DNA of 64,000 bases from Nectonema munidae (taxonomy: Eukaryota > Nematomorpha > Nectonematoida > Nectonematidae): assembly GCA_030549495.1 (NCBI GenBank), contig JAUIRK010000112.1, positions 1 to 64,000 of the forward strand, given 5' to 3'. Below are positions 1 to 10,708 of the stretch, in pieces. Every line of letters begins with the position of its first letter. Position 1 is the first letter of the stretch. The notes beneath the pieces are model-generated. The model was not told the DNA's origin and ran no database searches. It saw nothing but the letters and a program-made list of their open reading frames with translations. The position numbers and the translations under genes are program-made.

Positions 1-383
1 CAAACTCGCGCTTGCGGAACGTACGTCCTAAGTTGCGAATGACTTTTCTAGATCATGATAAAAGAGGGGGAGGTGTGATGATTGAATAAATTCATTTTCT
101 TATAATGGTAGGATCAAAGACAGCTCCTATTGATAAAGCAAACGGATTAGTTTGAATGATAATTAAATTTATTGATTGCTGGTTTGTATAAAGTAATTAT
201 TGTGAAAAGGGGAATTATAATTAATTTTTCGCTTTTCTCGCTTTCCCAGAAAAACGTGCGACGCTTCACTTCTTATGTATAATTTTGACTTTCATCACGC
301 CCTAATTCATCTCGTCAAAATGATGAACAAAACACACCCCTCCTTTTTCTTAGCGCGTCACTGAAGTTTGGAAATCGCGCAAA

Positions 384-1250
384 ATGATATCGTGGCTGTT
401 TATCACGCTCGTTTCATTGAACATCGCCTTATGTGCCGTTTACATCTTTATAATCATTTTGTTGCCCCAGCTCCGCTCTTGGTTCAATATCGTCATTTCT
501 GTTGTTGTCGTCACTAACTTGACTCGAAGTATCTCTGATCTAGTTTACTATCTTTACACCGTGGAGATAATAAAGAAATTTAGCCAAAATATTTGTGATT
601 TTGTATTTGTCCTTAAGTACTCTTCTTCAATTTTCGATTTGGCAGGTATCCTGTTCATTTCTTATGTCCAATTCTTGCTTATTTACAATCCCAAACTGGG
701 CTCTACCTTCATTGATATCAACAGCTTTTCCCTGTGGCTTTTCGTCACCTTCATTTTGGCTATCGTTGTTTACTACGCTCCTTCAATGTCTGAGCAAAAA
801 ATCCTTTCTAACTTTTACAATGGAAGCTGTAATAGTTCGCAAAACACTGAGAGTTTTTACAGAATTCGCACCATCGTACTTGTCGTGCCAATCTGTCTTT
901 TATTCCTAGTGAATGCGGTTTCCATCAGCCTCATTTTGAAGAAAGTTTTTTCTGGAAGACAAAACGCACTGCAGAAAAACAGGGCAAAGAAAGGAATCAT
1001 GGTGATCACAATCCTGACTGTCACGTGCGCAATCAGTGTTTTCAGCTTTGTCTCCACCTACATCACCCACTTACTGAACAGAACGGTGGAAGAAACGTAT
1101 GAAGATGCCACTGAATTGTTTTATCAACTAGCCAAACTAGTGTACATCCCAGCTCTGACATTCTCTAACGCGGAATTCCGTAAAGAAAGCATATTTTTTA
1201 TGCTCAAAATATTTTCAAGAAAGAAAAATAATTCTGTAAATATTTTGTGA
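384..1250 (+). CDS. Intronless seven-transmembrane receptor (GPCR), left copy
   Basis: A 288-residue frame with seven hydrophobic segments (about residues 4-30, 33-60, 72-104, 115-137, 158-188, 204-228, 245-270). It looks like a rhodopsin-class GPCR of the plasma membrane. A cysteine at the start of TM3 (NICDF) and one in the second extracellular loop (NGSC, with two N-glycosylation sequons nearby) can form the usual TM3-ECL2 disulfide. There is no clear DRY motif, and the TM7 NPxxY motif is absent or replaced (PALTFSNAEF). The N-terminus outside the membrane is only a few residues. The start chosen is the first ATG, which aligns with both other copies. AATAAA lies at 1387-1392. It is nearly identical to 22183-23049 and clearly paralogous to 42554-43417. 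The ligand is unknown; a chemoreceptor or peptide receptor is inferred from the lineage-specific duplication, not seen. Confidence 0.85.
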   Translation: MISWLFITLVSLNIALCAVYIFIIILLPQLRSWFNIVISVVVVTNLTRSISDLVYYLYTVEIIKKFSQNICDFVFVLKYSSSIFDLAGILFISYVQFLLIYNPKLGSTFIDINSFSLWLFVTFILAIVVYYAPSMSEQKILSNFYNGSCNSSQNTESFYRIRTIVLVVPICLLFLVNAVSISLILKKVFSGRQNALQKNRAKKGIMVITILTVTCAISVFSFVSTYITHLLNRTVEETYEDATELFYQLAKLVYIPALTFSNAEFRKESIFFMLKIFSRKKNNSVNIL

Positions 1251-1386
1251 ATTATGCATCTCATCCATTTACAAAAACTTTCAAGTTCTTCAAGTGTATT
1301 ATTTTACGTTTTACATACGCTCTCTTCTTTTAACTCACACATCTTTCGGATTCATAGAATTCTTTTGTGTATTTGATGTTTAAAGC

Positions 1387-1392
1387 AATAAA
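1387..1392 (+). terminator. Polyadenylation signal AATAAA of the left receptor gene
   Basis: A canonical AATAAA lies about 137 nt after the stop codon at 1250. The same signal is kept in the other two copies (22040-22045 on the minus strand and 43554-43559 on the plus strand), including the third copy, whose flanks are much more diverged. Confidence 0.6.
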
Positions 1393-1478
1393 ATGTTCGG
1401 AGAAATCAATATTAGTTCTATCTTTTGCTAATTATATCATGTAGCAGTAAAATAAAATTTGAGGGCAATTCAAGTGGG

Positions 1479-1661
1479 TTATTTCTTACAAATCTGGCAG
1501 GATAAAATGGTGTCATGCAAGATAAATAGTTCACTAGCAAGTGATTTTAGGTATCCTAAGGCATTTCTTTTTGATTTGACTATACTTGCAATCAAGGCAT
1601 CTATAATAGTAGACATTTTACTATAGAAATACTTCAAGCTTTCATAATTTAACTCAGTCAT
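1479..1661 (-). CDS. Conserved 60-codon frame downstream of the receptor, possible exon
   Basis: A 60-residue frame, convergent with the receptor, present also at 21772-21954 in the other arm. The two differ at five residues, and every difference I see changes an amino acid. The sequence is mainly helical (YESLKYFYSKM, ALGYLKSLASELF) and I recognise no family. Just upstream of the ATG is a possible splice acceptor (AACTAG), and near the end is a good splice donor (ATTT|GTAAGAAA), so it could be an internal exon ending before the annotated stop. Against coding: the homologous stretch beside the third receptor copy (about 43600-43720) has lost the frame, and no purifying pattern is visible. It may simply be repeat DNA. 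Confidence 0.25.
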   Translation of the reverse strand: MTELNYESLKYFYSKMSTIIDALIASIVKSKRNALGYLKSLASELFILHDTILSCQICKK

Positions 1662-2345
1662 ACTAGTTCCATTAATTTTTTAAGAGGGCGGCCATGATAT
1701 TAAACAATTTTGAACCACCATGAAGAAAATCGATTTCGTCATAACACTTTAGCAGAAAAAACACATCAATTAGCCAAGATTATCTGAGTAACTACACACT
1801 CAAATTCAATATTTATTTCATACTTTTCACATTAATTACATTTTCATCCATTTTTCTCTAGTTACATTATACAGTTCATCCAAAGCGTATACTGGATTGG
1901 ATTTCAGCTTTCCCAATGCCAAATATACCCAGTTAAATATGAATGAAGTCATTTTTAATAACAACATTATGAACCAATTATAACATCGCGCGATATACCG
2001 CGAGATAGGATATAACCTACCGAAACCATAAAGCCTAAATATTAGTCTTCAGAGTGAAATTCTAATCAATCGGCTGTCCTATTGATCGAATTGTCTCTGA
2101 GCTGGGTATGGCTTAATTGCTTTTTCGCTTATCAGGGTTATACCTTAATTAATAGTTAAGTAAATTCATACACTCAAACACTGAAAAAAGATGTAGTAGA
2201 TGCTCTTATTATAAAATAATTATTGCTAGTCTAATTTTACAACTTAATATAGTAAAATTAATGATATTGTGTGCTTTTTCTACTATTACAGAAAGTTTTT
2301 CGATACTGGATATACCAAATCTTAAGATATTTATCTTAATTATTT

Positions 2346-3340
2346 TTAAACAAGTAAACAGTATATTTTAACTACTTTTAAGAATTATAATATTTCGTTT
2401 TTAAAAAGTTTACTTTTTTTTGAATGACTTAATTTCAATTTAAAATTTTTTAAAGCATTTTTTATGTCGGATAATGAAAAAACAAAGATCTCTAGATATA
2501 AAAGTTTACAATGTTAATTTCTGATATGAATGTGTACACAAATGTAAGAGAATGTAACAATCTCGAAATTATCTCATATTCATATTTAAAAAAAAGAAAA
2601 AAAAGAAGATAAATTCCAATTTTATAGTTTTTATGAAAAAAAGATTTTATAAAAATTTAAAATAAATAGATATACACCATTGCAAGTTAATTTTTTTTAT
2701 GAAATCATTAAAAATATGAATTAGTGTGCTCTCGTATTGACCCCATCTAAATTCGATGATTTACTAAAAAATCAAATTATATTAACAAAGGATTTAATGT
2801 CTAGTAAAAGTAGTAAAATGAAAACTTGACTAAATTATATTAACCTTTAAATTTTAACTATATTAACGGTAGATCAAAATAAAACTATAATTATTTACCC
2901 TTTAAATTGTAATATTACTACATTTATTTTTTAAGAGAGAGAGAGAGAGATTACTTTTATTTTTTAAATAAGTCATAGTAAGTTTATATCTTTAAAAATG
3001 AACTTTTCTACTTTTTTTTACTAAATATTACTACTCATTTTCTCAGTGAATACTTGCAAATATGTTAAATAGAATCAAACATTCATTTTCTTTCCATGAA
3101 TTTATCAGAGACTTTGTTATTAATAGCATTCTGATGTTTCATTATATGCTTGAATTTCGAAATAAAATTTGAATATAAAAAATTTGAATTTGCAAAATTC
3201 ACTAAAAATGTGATGTGAAAATTTTCAAATATTCAGAGTTACCATAACTATGACAGATACCAATATGTGAAGATAAAAGTAATCTCAAATAATTTTTATT
3301 AATGTAAATCGAATTTGACAAATTTTTTCCTTCTTAGTAT
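2346..3340. other. AT-rich stretch without a recognisable gene
   Basis: Only AT-rich low-complexity DNA and a short GA run (about 2936-2951). Part of it (2738-2860) resembles 20380-20500 in reverse orientation, perhaps the eroded inner edge of the inverted duplication. I see no coding frame, RNA gene or transposon end. Confidence 0.5.
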
Positions 3341-3344
3341 TTTA

Positions 3345-3897
3345 GATGATAAAGGTGGTAAACTTTTTGTAATTGAATAAAGGAGATTATGAATGATTTC
3401 ATGAAGAACACGAATTTCGAAAAGGATTGGCTAGCAAACATTCGGAGTGAAATCTGTTCATATCACCTGGTACTACAACACATGACATTGATAAAAAAAT
3501 GTCAAAATCAACAAAGAGATTCTCTTCGCTAGAATAGTTCTGAAATCGCTTAAATTCTCAGCTAAATAACTTTCTCAAAAAGGTTTTTTCGGACATAGAT
3601 TGCACAAAATGAGTTTCTGATAAAAGTGTCCTACCAAAGTAGGATAAGTTTGGAATAAATAGCAAAATTAGATACCCTATAAAGTATAGGATATAGTAGA
3701 AATGAAGTACAGATTACAAGCTTATAACCAATTTGTAAGCAAAACATTGGAGGTCCTATTGGGATATATAGTTCAAAGCTGTCTCTTAAATAAGTTAAAT
3801 GAAGGGAAGGATAAAATATGAAAAAGGAATCAAACTAAGGAAGGCCAAACGTGCTCGATTTAGTTAGAGTAGCTACCAGTAATATTTTTCACCATGC
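3345..3897 (+). repeat. Dispersed repeat, partner of 59655-60120 in reverse orientation
   Basis: The order of blocks (a stretch reading TTTCATGAAGAACACGAATT, then TCTGTTCATATCACCTGGTA, then CAAAATGAGTTTCTGATAA, ending CACCATG) is found in reverse complement at about 59655-60120. Both copies are diverged and have indels, and I see no coding frame in either. This is a member of an old dispersed repeat family of unknown class. It abuts the hairpin at 3916-3997. Confidence 0.6.
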
Positions 3898-3915
3898 CAT
3901 TTTAGGTTCTATAGG

Positions 3916-3997
3916 AAAATTTGCCGTAAACAAATTTGTTGTAGGAAATTGAGGCGAGTTTTCCTACAACAAACTTATTTACAGCGAATTTTCGGTG
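3916..3997. repeat. Long perfect-looking hairpin (about 34-bp stem, 10-nt loop)
   Basis: The left stem begins GGAAAATTTGCCGTAAACAA and ends TTGTTGTAGGAAA. After the loop TTGAGGCGAG comes its near-exact reverse complement (TTTCCTACAACAAACTTATT onwards). Only a few mismatches break the stem. It could be a foldback MITE with very short inner sequence or the head-to-head ends of two elements. No protein is encoded. Confidence 0.6.
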
Positions 3998-4179
3998 AAA
4001 AGTCTCCTTTTTACAACACTTTTTATAAAAATTTAATTGCTGAATTAATTATTTTCCATCAACTATATTATAGTGTATAACCCATGTATAAGCGTACTAT
4101 TAAAAAATTCCATTAAAAATAGAAATTTAAAAATTTTAATGTTATCTCCTCTTTCGCAAGCATGATCTCAGATCGCCTT

Positions 4180-4250
4180 GAGTAGAGATTTGGTCCCGTC
4201 CCAATTTATGCGATGGATAAAATCCTTATTATATCAAAGAGGACAATTAT
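4180..4250 (+). repeat. Short dispersed repeat, shared with about 58505-58575 (minus)
   Basis: A block reading TTTGGTCCCGTCCCAATTTA then GCGATGGATAAAATCCTTAT is found in reverse complement near 58505-58575 (reading ATTCGGTCCCATCACTATTT there). This is a small repeat of unknown class. The remainder of 4000-4760 shows nothing else I can identify. Confidence 0.45.
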
Positions 4251-4759
4251 GATATCCATTGAGCTTTAAGTATATAAAAGTGAGAAGAGTTTTACAATGC
4301 AATTATTGCCTGCACCAACCGACTCACCCCTTTGCAATAAGAGCTCCAACTGACTAATTAACTTACTCAATAATTAACTAGTTATATAACTGGGATGAGT
4401 TGGTAGGAATGATTTGGTGCGACTTTACGAGACCCCGAACATGATAAACAAAATATCGAAAAAACAAAATTCAATGCATCAAACAAATGATTGCTATATA
4501 TACGCAAACTTTCTTAAGAAATTGCAGAAATTCTTCATGAATTACTTTTAGTTTTTCAACTTTTTTGTTAATTTGCTTTATGAATGGTAATTGAAACGTT
4601 TTCAAATCAAATACTTGAAGCTTCGCTAAAAAGGTATTCATTTAAATTTTCCAATTTAGTTTCAAACAGGAAAAAAGCCGTAGCTAAAGGTATTCTTCAA
4701 ATTGTAAAATAAAAAAATATTTAAAAAAAAATTGATATTTTAATTAAAAAAAATAAAAA

Positions 4760-7398
4760 CGCCTATAAAATTGAAATAAGAGAAGAAGAAGAAGATGATG
4801 ATGATGAATCAGAAAGTCGTAAATATTATTCAATGCTATATTGGTGTTGATTGATTGATTGATTGATTGAATGACGCTGCTTGTAAGACGCAGAGGACTT
4901 GAAAGCTGGCAGGAAACTTTTAGAAGATATTCTAGTTAGGAAAGTCAGCTAATTGTTAAGAAGAATAACAGAAATATAAAAGATAATAATAATAATAATC
5001 ATAGTAATAAAAGAAAAGGGTAAAATTTAAAAAAAAACGCAAAATTAAAAAGTAAGGTAAAGCCTAAGAAAGTTTTCAAGTTTTTTAATGAACAATTGTG
5101 TGTAGTTGAATAAAGTTTAGGTTTTGAAATGAGATAATCTAGAGAAGTAAAAGCGATACCATGATGCTTAAAAAGAATAACAGCATAGTTTTCAAATAAA
5201 AAGCTCGTATGAGGATAATTAAACATTAAATATTTTTGATCTACTACAGATGGACATCCAAATCTGCAAGAGATTGATTTGCATATATTTATAAATGTAA
5301 AAATTTCCTGCAGTTACAGGATCCTATATACCATCTTATTAGCTCTGGAGGAACGGAAAGGGCATTGTGTTTCTCAAGTTGTTCAAAGAAATTTATAGTG
5401 GAAGTAAAGTGAAAAAGGTTTGAGTGTGGGGGTGAGAGCAACTTTTGAACCCAAATGTCAATAGACTTTCTTTTAAGAAATTGTTTGAAAGAAGAGAGGG
5501 GAATTTTAGAAAAGGAAGGCTCAAAAAGAAGGGCAAGTTTGGCACTAGAGTCAGCAAATTGTTTTCCAATAATGCCGAAATGTCCTGGACACCAACCAAA
5601 CTAATCTTACGCCGAAGTGTTTAGACAAGAAAGCATAATGAGATAAAGCTTGAATAGGACTTTTAGAAGATTTAAGTTGTAAACTTTCAATTTGTGATTT
5701 AGAATCTGAAAAAAACATAAACCAATTTGTAAGAGAGAAAATATCTGAAGATTTGCCTTAACGCGTAAAGAAGTCCGAAACATTTAGCAAGGAAAGACGA
5801 AGAAAGACTGCCAATATTTTCAGATAGAGAGAATGAGGGCGATTTTTGCCCAGGATAAAACAAAGCAAAAGAAAAGGCGCAAAATGTGGTAAAATGGTCG
5901 TATGAGCCATCTGAAAAGAAGAAAACACTTTAGATGATGAGATAATCTTGTTGCAAAGAGAAGCAGCAGTGCTTTTAGATTCACAAATAGTTCTTTTTCA
6001 TCAAGGTTAGCAAAGATTGGATCATAAAAAAGAGGGTATGGTAATGAAGGAATAATATAAAAAATTATGCCAGAAGGAAAGAGTTTGCTGAAAAGTTTAG
6101 AGCAAAAGTCAAAGTTCGAGAAATGAAAGCTGGGGGATAATGTTAAGCCAACATTTAGATAATAATTAAAGTTCTTTCTTATGTGGGAAAGCTTGAAGGA
6201 GACAATAATTTTTCCAAGAGAATATCAACCGGTATCGAATTTGAAAAGAGATAAAGAAGGTGTATATAGGTGTACACCGGGAACATTTTAGAGCTTTCCT
6301 CAAAAGACAAGATATAAAGTTTCACGATTTTTCATTAGGATGGTGTTGAAAAAAAAGAAAATGCTGCTTGTTAGTATTGAAGGATATTAATACTATTTAG
6401 TATTTTATCATGTTTGTTTTGAAAATGAGCGGAAGAATCCAGATTGTATTTAAAAGTCACCCCAAGATATTTTATTTGTTGAACAGGTAAGAAGGTATGG
6501 TCATCGAAAACAAGTTTGGCACAAAAGTTTGAGCACCTTGAGGAATTGATAAGCATGGTTTTTTTGAATTTATCGTTAGTCCAAGAGAGAAGCAGTCATA
6601 AGAGTTTACTAAATCAAAAAGTGGGTTGATGAGAATAATGAATAACAAGTCAGAGAGTTGAGGAAGAATTGCCTCGAAAAGAGATAGATCTTTTATATAA
6701 ACAAGATAAGGTAAATAGGGGAATTCATTTTTTCCATGTTATAGTACAAGAGTGACATGCAGACTTAAAAGCTCCTTTAAAGTCAATAAAAATCTTTTCT
6801 CGATTTGAAAGGGTTATATATTTTAGAAGATAAGCGATCCGTAGCTAAGTCAGACGATTTTCCATTTAAATAGGCAAATTGTAGCCTATTGATTATTTAG
6901 CCTATAGGTAGAAATGTGATTCGAATAATTTTGTCAAAATTTTTTCCAAAGCAAGGTAATAAAGTGATAGGTCTCCAATTAGAAAATTCTAGTTCACCTT
7001 GTTTAAAGATAAAGGGAAGGTAGCAGAACGTAAGGTAAGCAAAAATGACTGGAAGCACACCCAGGTGAAGATTTGATTTTCAGGTTTTTGAAAATATTTG
7101 TGAGTTCAGCAGACGTAACTGTTGGATAAGAGTTGAGAGAAAAATTAATATCTGAATTAGTGTGCAGAAGATTGACCACAATGAGCTGACGAGAATAAAA
7201 TAAAGAACTTTTTCGGAATAATTTCTTAGATTAACCGCGTTGTGGTTGAGTAAGATGAAGCATTTCGGCAAGACAAAGGATTTCTAATCATCTCTGAGAG
7301 TTTTTATTCTCTTCCAAATTGAATTTTGGTCAAAGTTTAGAAATGATTGCCAAGATAACTTTTTAAAGTAGTTAATCTTGCGTGAGTAATAGGATTTT
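4760..7398 (-). mobile_element. Old LINE with RNase H domain, badly decayed, interrupted by a younger LINE
   Basis: On the minus strand several translated pieces line up as a LINE ORF2. Near 7300-7390 is an endonuclease-RT linker (SIWKRIKTL). Near 6980 is the RT N-terminal signature NWRPITLLPCFGK, and near 6371-6556 an RT thumb piece (QIKYLGVTF). At 5560-5600 is an RNase H C-terminal motif (GWCPGHFGIIG, followed by ADSSAKLA). The frame is broken by many stops and shifts, so it is a long-dead copy. RNase H after RT points to a clade such as I, R1, Loa or Outcast rather than CR1. The 3' end probably lies near the ATC/TTC-type simple repeat at 4780-4810. The 5' end is cut by the (ATT)n tail of the LINE inserted at about 7399. 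Confidence 0.7.
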
Positions 7399-7817
7399 AT
7401 AATAATAATAATAATAATAATTTTATTTTCAAAAGTATATATTTTAAAAGAAATTTGCGAACAAAAATAAATATGGATAGATCGGCATCGAACCAAAAGT
7501 ATAAGGAGATTAAAGGCAAAATTTACTTTTGAAGGTTGGTATCAAAGGCCATTAAAACCGCTGAAAGAGACATCAACCTGCTTTTAAAATCTTGATGTTA
7601 ACAGGGAATATATGTTGGAAATGCCATAAAAAGAATCGTAATAAAAGTGAAGATATGAGGAAGTGAAAGAAAAAGAGAAACATAATCTATAATTAAGAAT
7701 AGATTACATTCCTAAATAGGTATAGAATCCATTAGAGAGAAGTGGTTATGTTTTTGCAAACAAAACAATTTGATGATACGCATTGAGTGATTGAAGCATA
7801 GGAACTATTAAAATTTG

Positions 7818-9185
7818 CTAAGACCATCTTTTGAAATGCTTTAATATTTGTAAAAAACTGATTGAAAAAAGTTCATTGGTATTGTAGAGTGTAGAAATTT
7901 TGTATGTAAAGCATTCTCTTGATTTGAAATAATTATAAAAAGGTATAGACATTTTACCAGCAAAACGAGGAGACCTTCTGTTTTTCTCAAAGTTAAAAGA
8001 GATAAATATGTTGAAAATTGGAGGCAACATATTGTGCAAAAATTTGTACAACGTATTATTTACATTGAAATTATATATATCTTCAAGTTTGAGCAAGTGG
8101 TGTTCGTGAAATATTCTGTTTGTATGAGAAATTGGATGAAGGTTGAAGACAACTCTTAGTGTTTTTTTTTGTAATGAAAAGAGAGTTGTGTCTTTTGTAT
8201 GTCCCCAGTTGAATATGCTGTATCTAAGATGAGGTAGAAAAAGGGTTTTATAAAGAAGTAGCATTGTTTTAGTAGGGAGGAATCTTTTGGCTTGTCTTAG
8301 AATACCAGAGATATAAGCCAATTTGTGAGAGATATGAGATAAATGGCTTTGCCAAGAGAGATTACTCTTGACAATCAAACCCAAGTAATTAAATTCGTTA
8401 ACCTTTTCATAACCAAGCTTTTCTAAGTAGTTTGCATATTGAGTATCGCCAAATCTGTACGAAAAGGAAATATATTTAGACTTTTTTTTGTTCAAAGACA
8501 AGCCATTTTGCATAAACCAATTTTGTAACATCCTAACATTTCTCTCGAGAAAGTGATCATTTAAATTTTCATGTTCCAAAAGTACTGTTATGTCATCCGC
8601 ATACATTAGAACTCTTGCATCTGATGTGACACTAGCAATGTCGTTCATAAAGATGTTGAAAAGAACTGGGGCTAAAATTGTACCTTGAGGCACTCCAGAA
8701 ATCACTTTCTTTTTATCAGATATGCAATCATTGACATAGACCCTTTGAGATCTGTTTTCAAGATACGATTTGAAGAATTCAATAGTGGCATCAGTAAAAC
8801 CATATAGTCTTAATTTGGACAAAAGTAAGGAATGGGGTAGGGAGTCGAATGCGCGGCTTGTATCTAGAAACAGAGAACAAACTTGGTTTCTTCTGTCAAG
8901 GGAAGAGATTACGCAGTTCAAGAAGTAAGTATGCAAAATTTCTGTAGAATAGTGCTTTCTAAATCCAAATTGAAATGGAGATAAGAGGTTGTGAGTTGTA
9001 AGGTAGTTATCGAGCTGTTTGTGAATAATTTTTTCAAAAACTTTTGAGACAGAACTTACGATTGATATAGGTCGGTAGTTTACAACATCACTTTTGTCAC
9101 CCTTTTTGTGGACAGGAATTATTTTGGTACTTTTCAAAATTTCAGGAAAGGTGTTATTCTGGATGCATAAGTTGAATGATTTCAT
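7818..9185 (-). CDS. LINE reverse transcriptase domain (ORF2 C-terminal part)
   Basis: A 455-residue open frame containing the LINE RT core in order: NYRPISIVSSVSKVFEKII (about residue 37 on), FRKHYST, LFLDTSRAFDSLPH (motif A), SGVPQGTILAPVLFNIFMND (motif B), MYADDITVLLEH (catalytic YADD, about residue 195), then the thumb (YLGLIVKSNLSWQSHLSHIS) and the C-terminal connector. There is no RNase H after it. The product primes and copies the element RNA at the cut target. The frame begins at an internal ATG only because a one-base shift near 9188 separates it from the linker upstream. The same thumb sequence recurs in the relic at 24100-25660. Confidence 0.9.
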   Translation of the reverse strand: MKSFNLCIQNNTFPEILKSTKIIPVHKKGDKSDVVNYRPISIVSSVSKVFEKIIHKQLDNYLTTHNLLSPFQFGFRKHYSTEILHTYFLNCVISSLDRRNQVCSLFLDTSRAFDSLPHSLLLSKLRLYGFTDATIEFFKSYLENRSQRVYVNDCISDKKKVISGVPQGTILAPVLFNIFMNDIASVTSDARVLMYADDITVLLEHENLNDHFLERNVRMLQNWFMQNGLSLNKKKSKYISFSYRFGDTQYANYLEKLGYEKVNEFNYLGLIVKSNLSWQSHLSHISHKLAYISGILRQAKRFLPTKTMLLLYKTLFLPHLRYSIFNWGHTKDTTLFSLQKKTLRVVFNLHPISHTNRIFHEHHLLKLEDIYNFNVNNTLYKFLHNMLPPIFNIFISFNFEKNRRSPRFAGKMSIPFYNYFKSRECFTYKISTLYNTNELFSISFLQILKHFKRWS

Positions 9186-9454
9186 CAGGGGATGTGCAAT
9201 GTAGTTTTGAACTTTTTCAAATCATAAACTGATAGGCCATACACATCTTCAGAGCGACTACTTTTTAAAGAATTGAAGGACAAAAGAATATCATTCATAG
9301 AGATATCTTTGAGAAAAAATGTTGAAGATTTAGATTCAAGGGTAAGTGTACTATCTTTGTGTACGTAAGTACTATTAAAGCTTTCAGCGAAGTAATCACT
9401 AAATAGTTTACAGATAGAAACATCCCTTGATACTTCGACATCATTAACAACCAT
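9185..9454 (-). pseudogene. LINE ORF2 endonuclease-RT linker piece
   Basis: An 89-residue frame matching the spacer between endonuclease and RT in CR1-like elements (CKLFSDYFAESFNSTYV, then a stretch ending SSRSEDVYGLSVYDLKKF). It is shifted relative to the RT frame near 9188 and relative to the upstream segment near 9505, so in this copy ORF2 cannot be made as one protein without both being bypassed. Confidence 0.7.
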
Positions 9455-9727
9455 ATGGGAGATTTTAGACTTGGCTCTAGGCTTTACAAAAGAATTAATA
9501 ATTCTCAGGTAAACTTTGTATCCTTATTATTACTTAGTATTTTTTCAAAATAATTTCTTTTTAAATTTTTGGCTGTATATTTAACTTGATTTCTCAGAAA
9601 GACAAAGATATCTCTTAATTCGTAAGTCTTTGATTTTTTCCATTTAGAGTAGGCCTTATTTCTTTTATTAATTAATTCTATAAGGTTTTCATTGACCCAA
9701 CTATTTTTTATTTTCCTAGTATGAGGG

Positions 9728-10708
9728 TTAGAAAAAAAAACATTTCATTGATAAATTTTTTAATTCTGAGATTTTTGAAATAAGAGAGCTTAACAAATAA
9801 GAGGGATCGTTCTCTTCTTGATTAACAAAAGAGATCCAATCATATTCAGAAACTAGCTTTAAAAAAACTTTTTCATCAAAGAAAGAATTATTTTTAGTTT
9901 TTGAAAGAGAAGCATGTTTTAAAGATAACCAAATAGGGTAGTGGTCTGATATGTTTGTATTAAGTACAAATGCTGAATAATCAAATTGACGATTTGGTAT
10001 CAAGATATTGTCCAGTAAGGTGTCACTATTCGGACGGGTCATAGTAGTAATTGTAGGAAGCATCGAATGAGAGATACACAAAGTGAAAAACCTATTAATA
10101 GCTCGACTTTCAATATTAAAAAGATTGAAATTAAAATCTCCAATTAAAATATTAGTAAAATTGAGAGGAAGCTGATTCAGATAGATTTCAAACTGGTCAT
10201 TAAAAGACTCCTCAACGCTGGATATATTTGTTGGTAGTCTATAGAAATTATGCAGCATAAAAAAACGTCTATTAATTATTAGTTCCACGCAAAAATACTC
10301 AGCAATAGACTCAAAACTACCAGAACTAAAAATTTTATATGAGAGATTTTCATGAATAAAAAAACATAAACCCCCATGCTTTGAGATAACTCTCGGCGAT
10401 GATAAAAATATATAAGAGGCAAGAGTAAAACTAGAAAAATCAGAATCTGTGAGCCAAGACTCTTGCAAACATATAACCGATATAGGGTGGGTGGAATGCC
10501 AGTTTAACGTACTTATAAGTACTTCTAGCTCTGAAAATTTTGCTCTTAATGATTGAATATTAAGACTAATAATATTTAATTCATTAGTTTCTATAACCGA
10601 ATCAGGGGTTAGAAAGGAACTAGATTTTATATTAATGTTATCATCGAATATGTTTAAAGAAAATATATCATTAAAATTAGATATACCTAAAAAATTATTC
10701 GTAGTCAT
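9728..10708 (-). CDS. LINE AP-endonuclease domain (ORF2 N-terminal part)
   Basis: An APE-like endonuclease domain that would nick the target DNA. It shows NIISLNIQSLRAKFSELEVL, the catalytic glutamate in CLQESWLTD, then FYRLP, LIGDFNFNLF (GDFN motif) and SDHYPI near the C-terminus. I chose the ATG at 10708 (MTTNNF) because it overlaps the ORF1 stop by about 14 nt in the arrangement TATGACTACGAATAA. The open frame itself runs up to 10885 inside ORF1. It ends early in a run of eight T, where one base more or less would restore the linker (KIKNSWVNENLIELINKRN). Catalytic residues look intact. Confidence 0.85.
   Translation of the reverse strand: MTTNNFLGISNFNDIFSLNIFDDNINIKSSSFLTPDSVIETNELNIISLNIQSLRAKFSELEVLISTLNWHSTHPISVICLQESWLTDSDFSSFTLASYIFLSSPRVISKHGGLCFFIHENLSYKIFSSGSFESIAEYFCVELIINRRFFMLHNFYRLPTNISSVEESFNDQFEIYLNQLPLNFTNILIGDFNFNLFNIESRAINRFFTLCISHSMLPTITTMTRPNSDTLLDNILIPNRQFDYSAFVLNTNISDHYPIWLSLKHASLSKTKNNSFFDEKVFLKLVSEYDWISFVNQEENDPSYLLSSLISKISELKNLSMKCFFF

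Larger units (their letters stand above)
1..2345 (+). repeat. Left arm of a large inverted duplication
   Basis: The whole stretch is repeated in reverse orientation at 20650-23436, with only scattered substitutions and small indels over the receptor gene, its 5' and 3' flanks and about 1 kb downstream. The match begins at the window edge, so the arm may extend to the left. It stops being obvious near 2345; weaker similarity between 2738-2860 and the reverse of 20380-20500 suggests an older or eroded inner part. The arm contains one receptor gene, a conserved 60-codon frame and no transposon that I recognise. The other arm has one extra insertion, at 20715-21133. Confidence 0.9.

Noticed and set aside
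595-1057. Overlapping frames of 104 and 66 codons in the receptor gene, repeated in all copies
   Set aside because: Shadow frames of the receptor CDS; their conservation follows from the receptor sequence.
4290-4440. Possible inverted-repeat element with ends CACCAACCGACTCACCC and GGGATGAGTTGGT
   Set aside because: The inverted match is short and interrupted, no target duplication and no second copy in the window.
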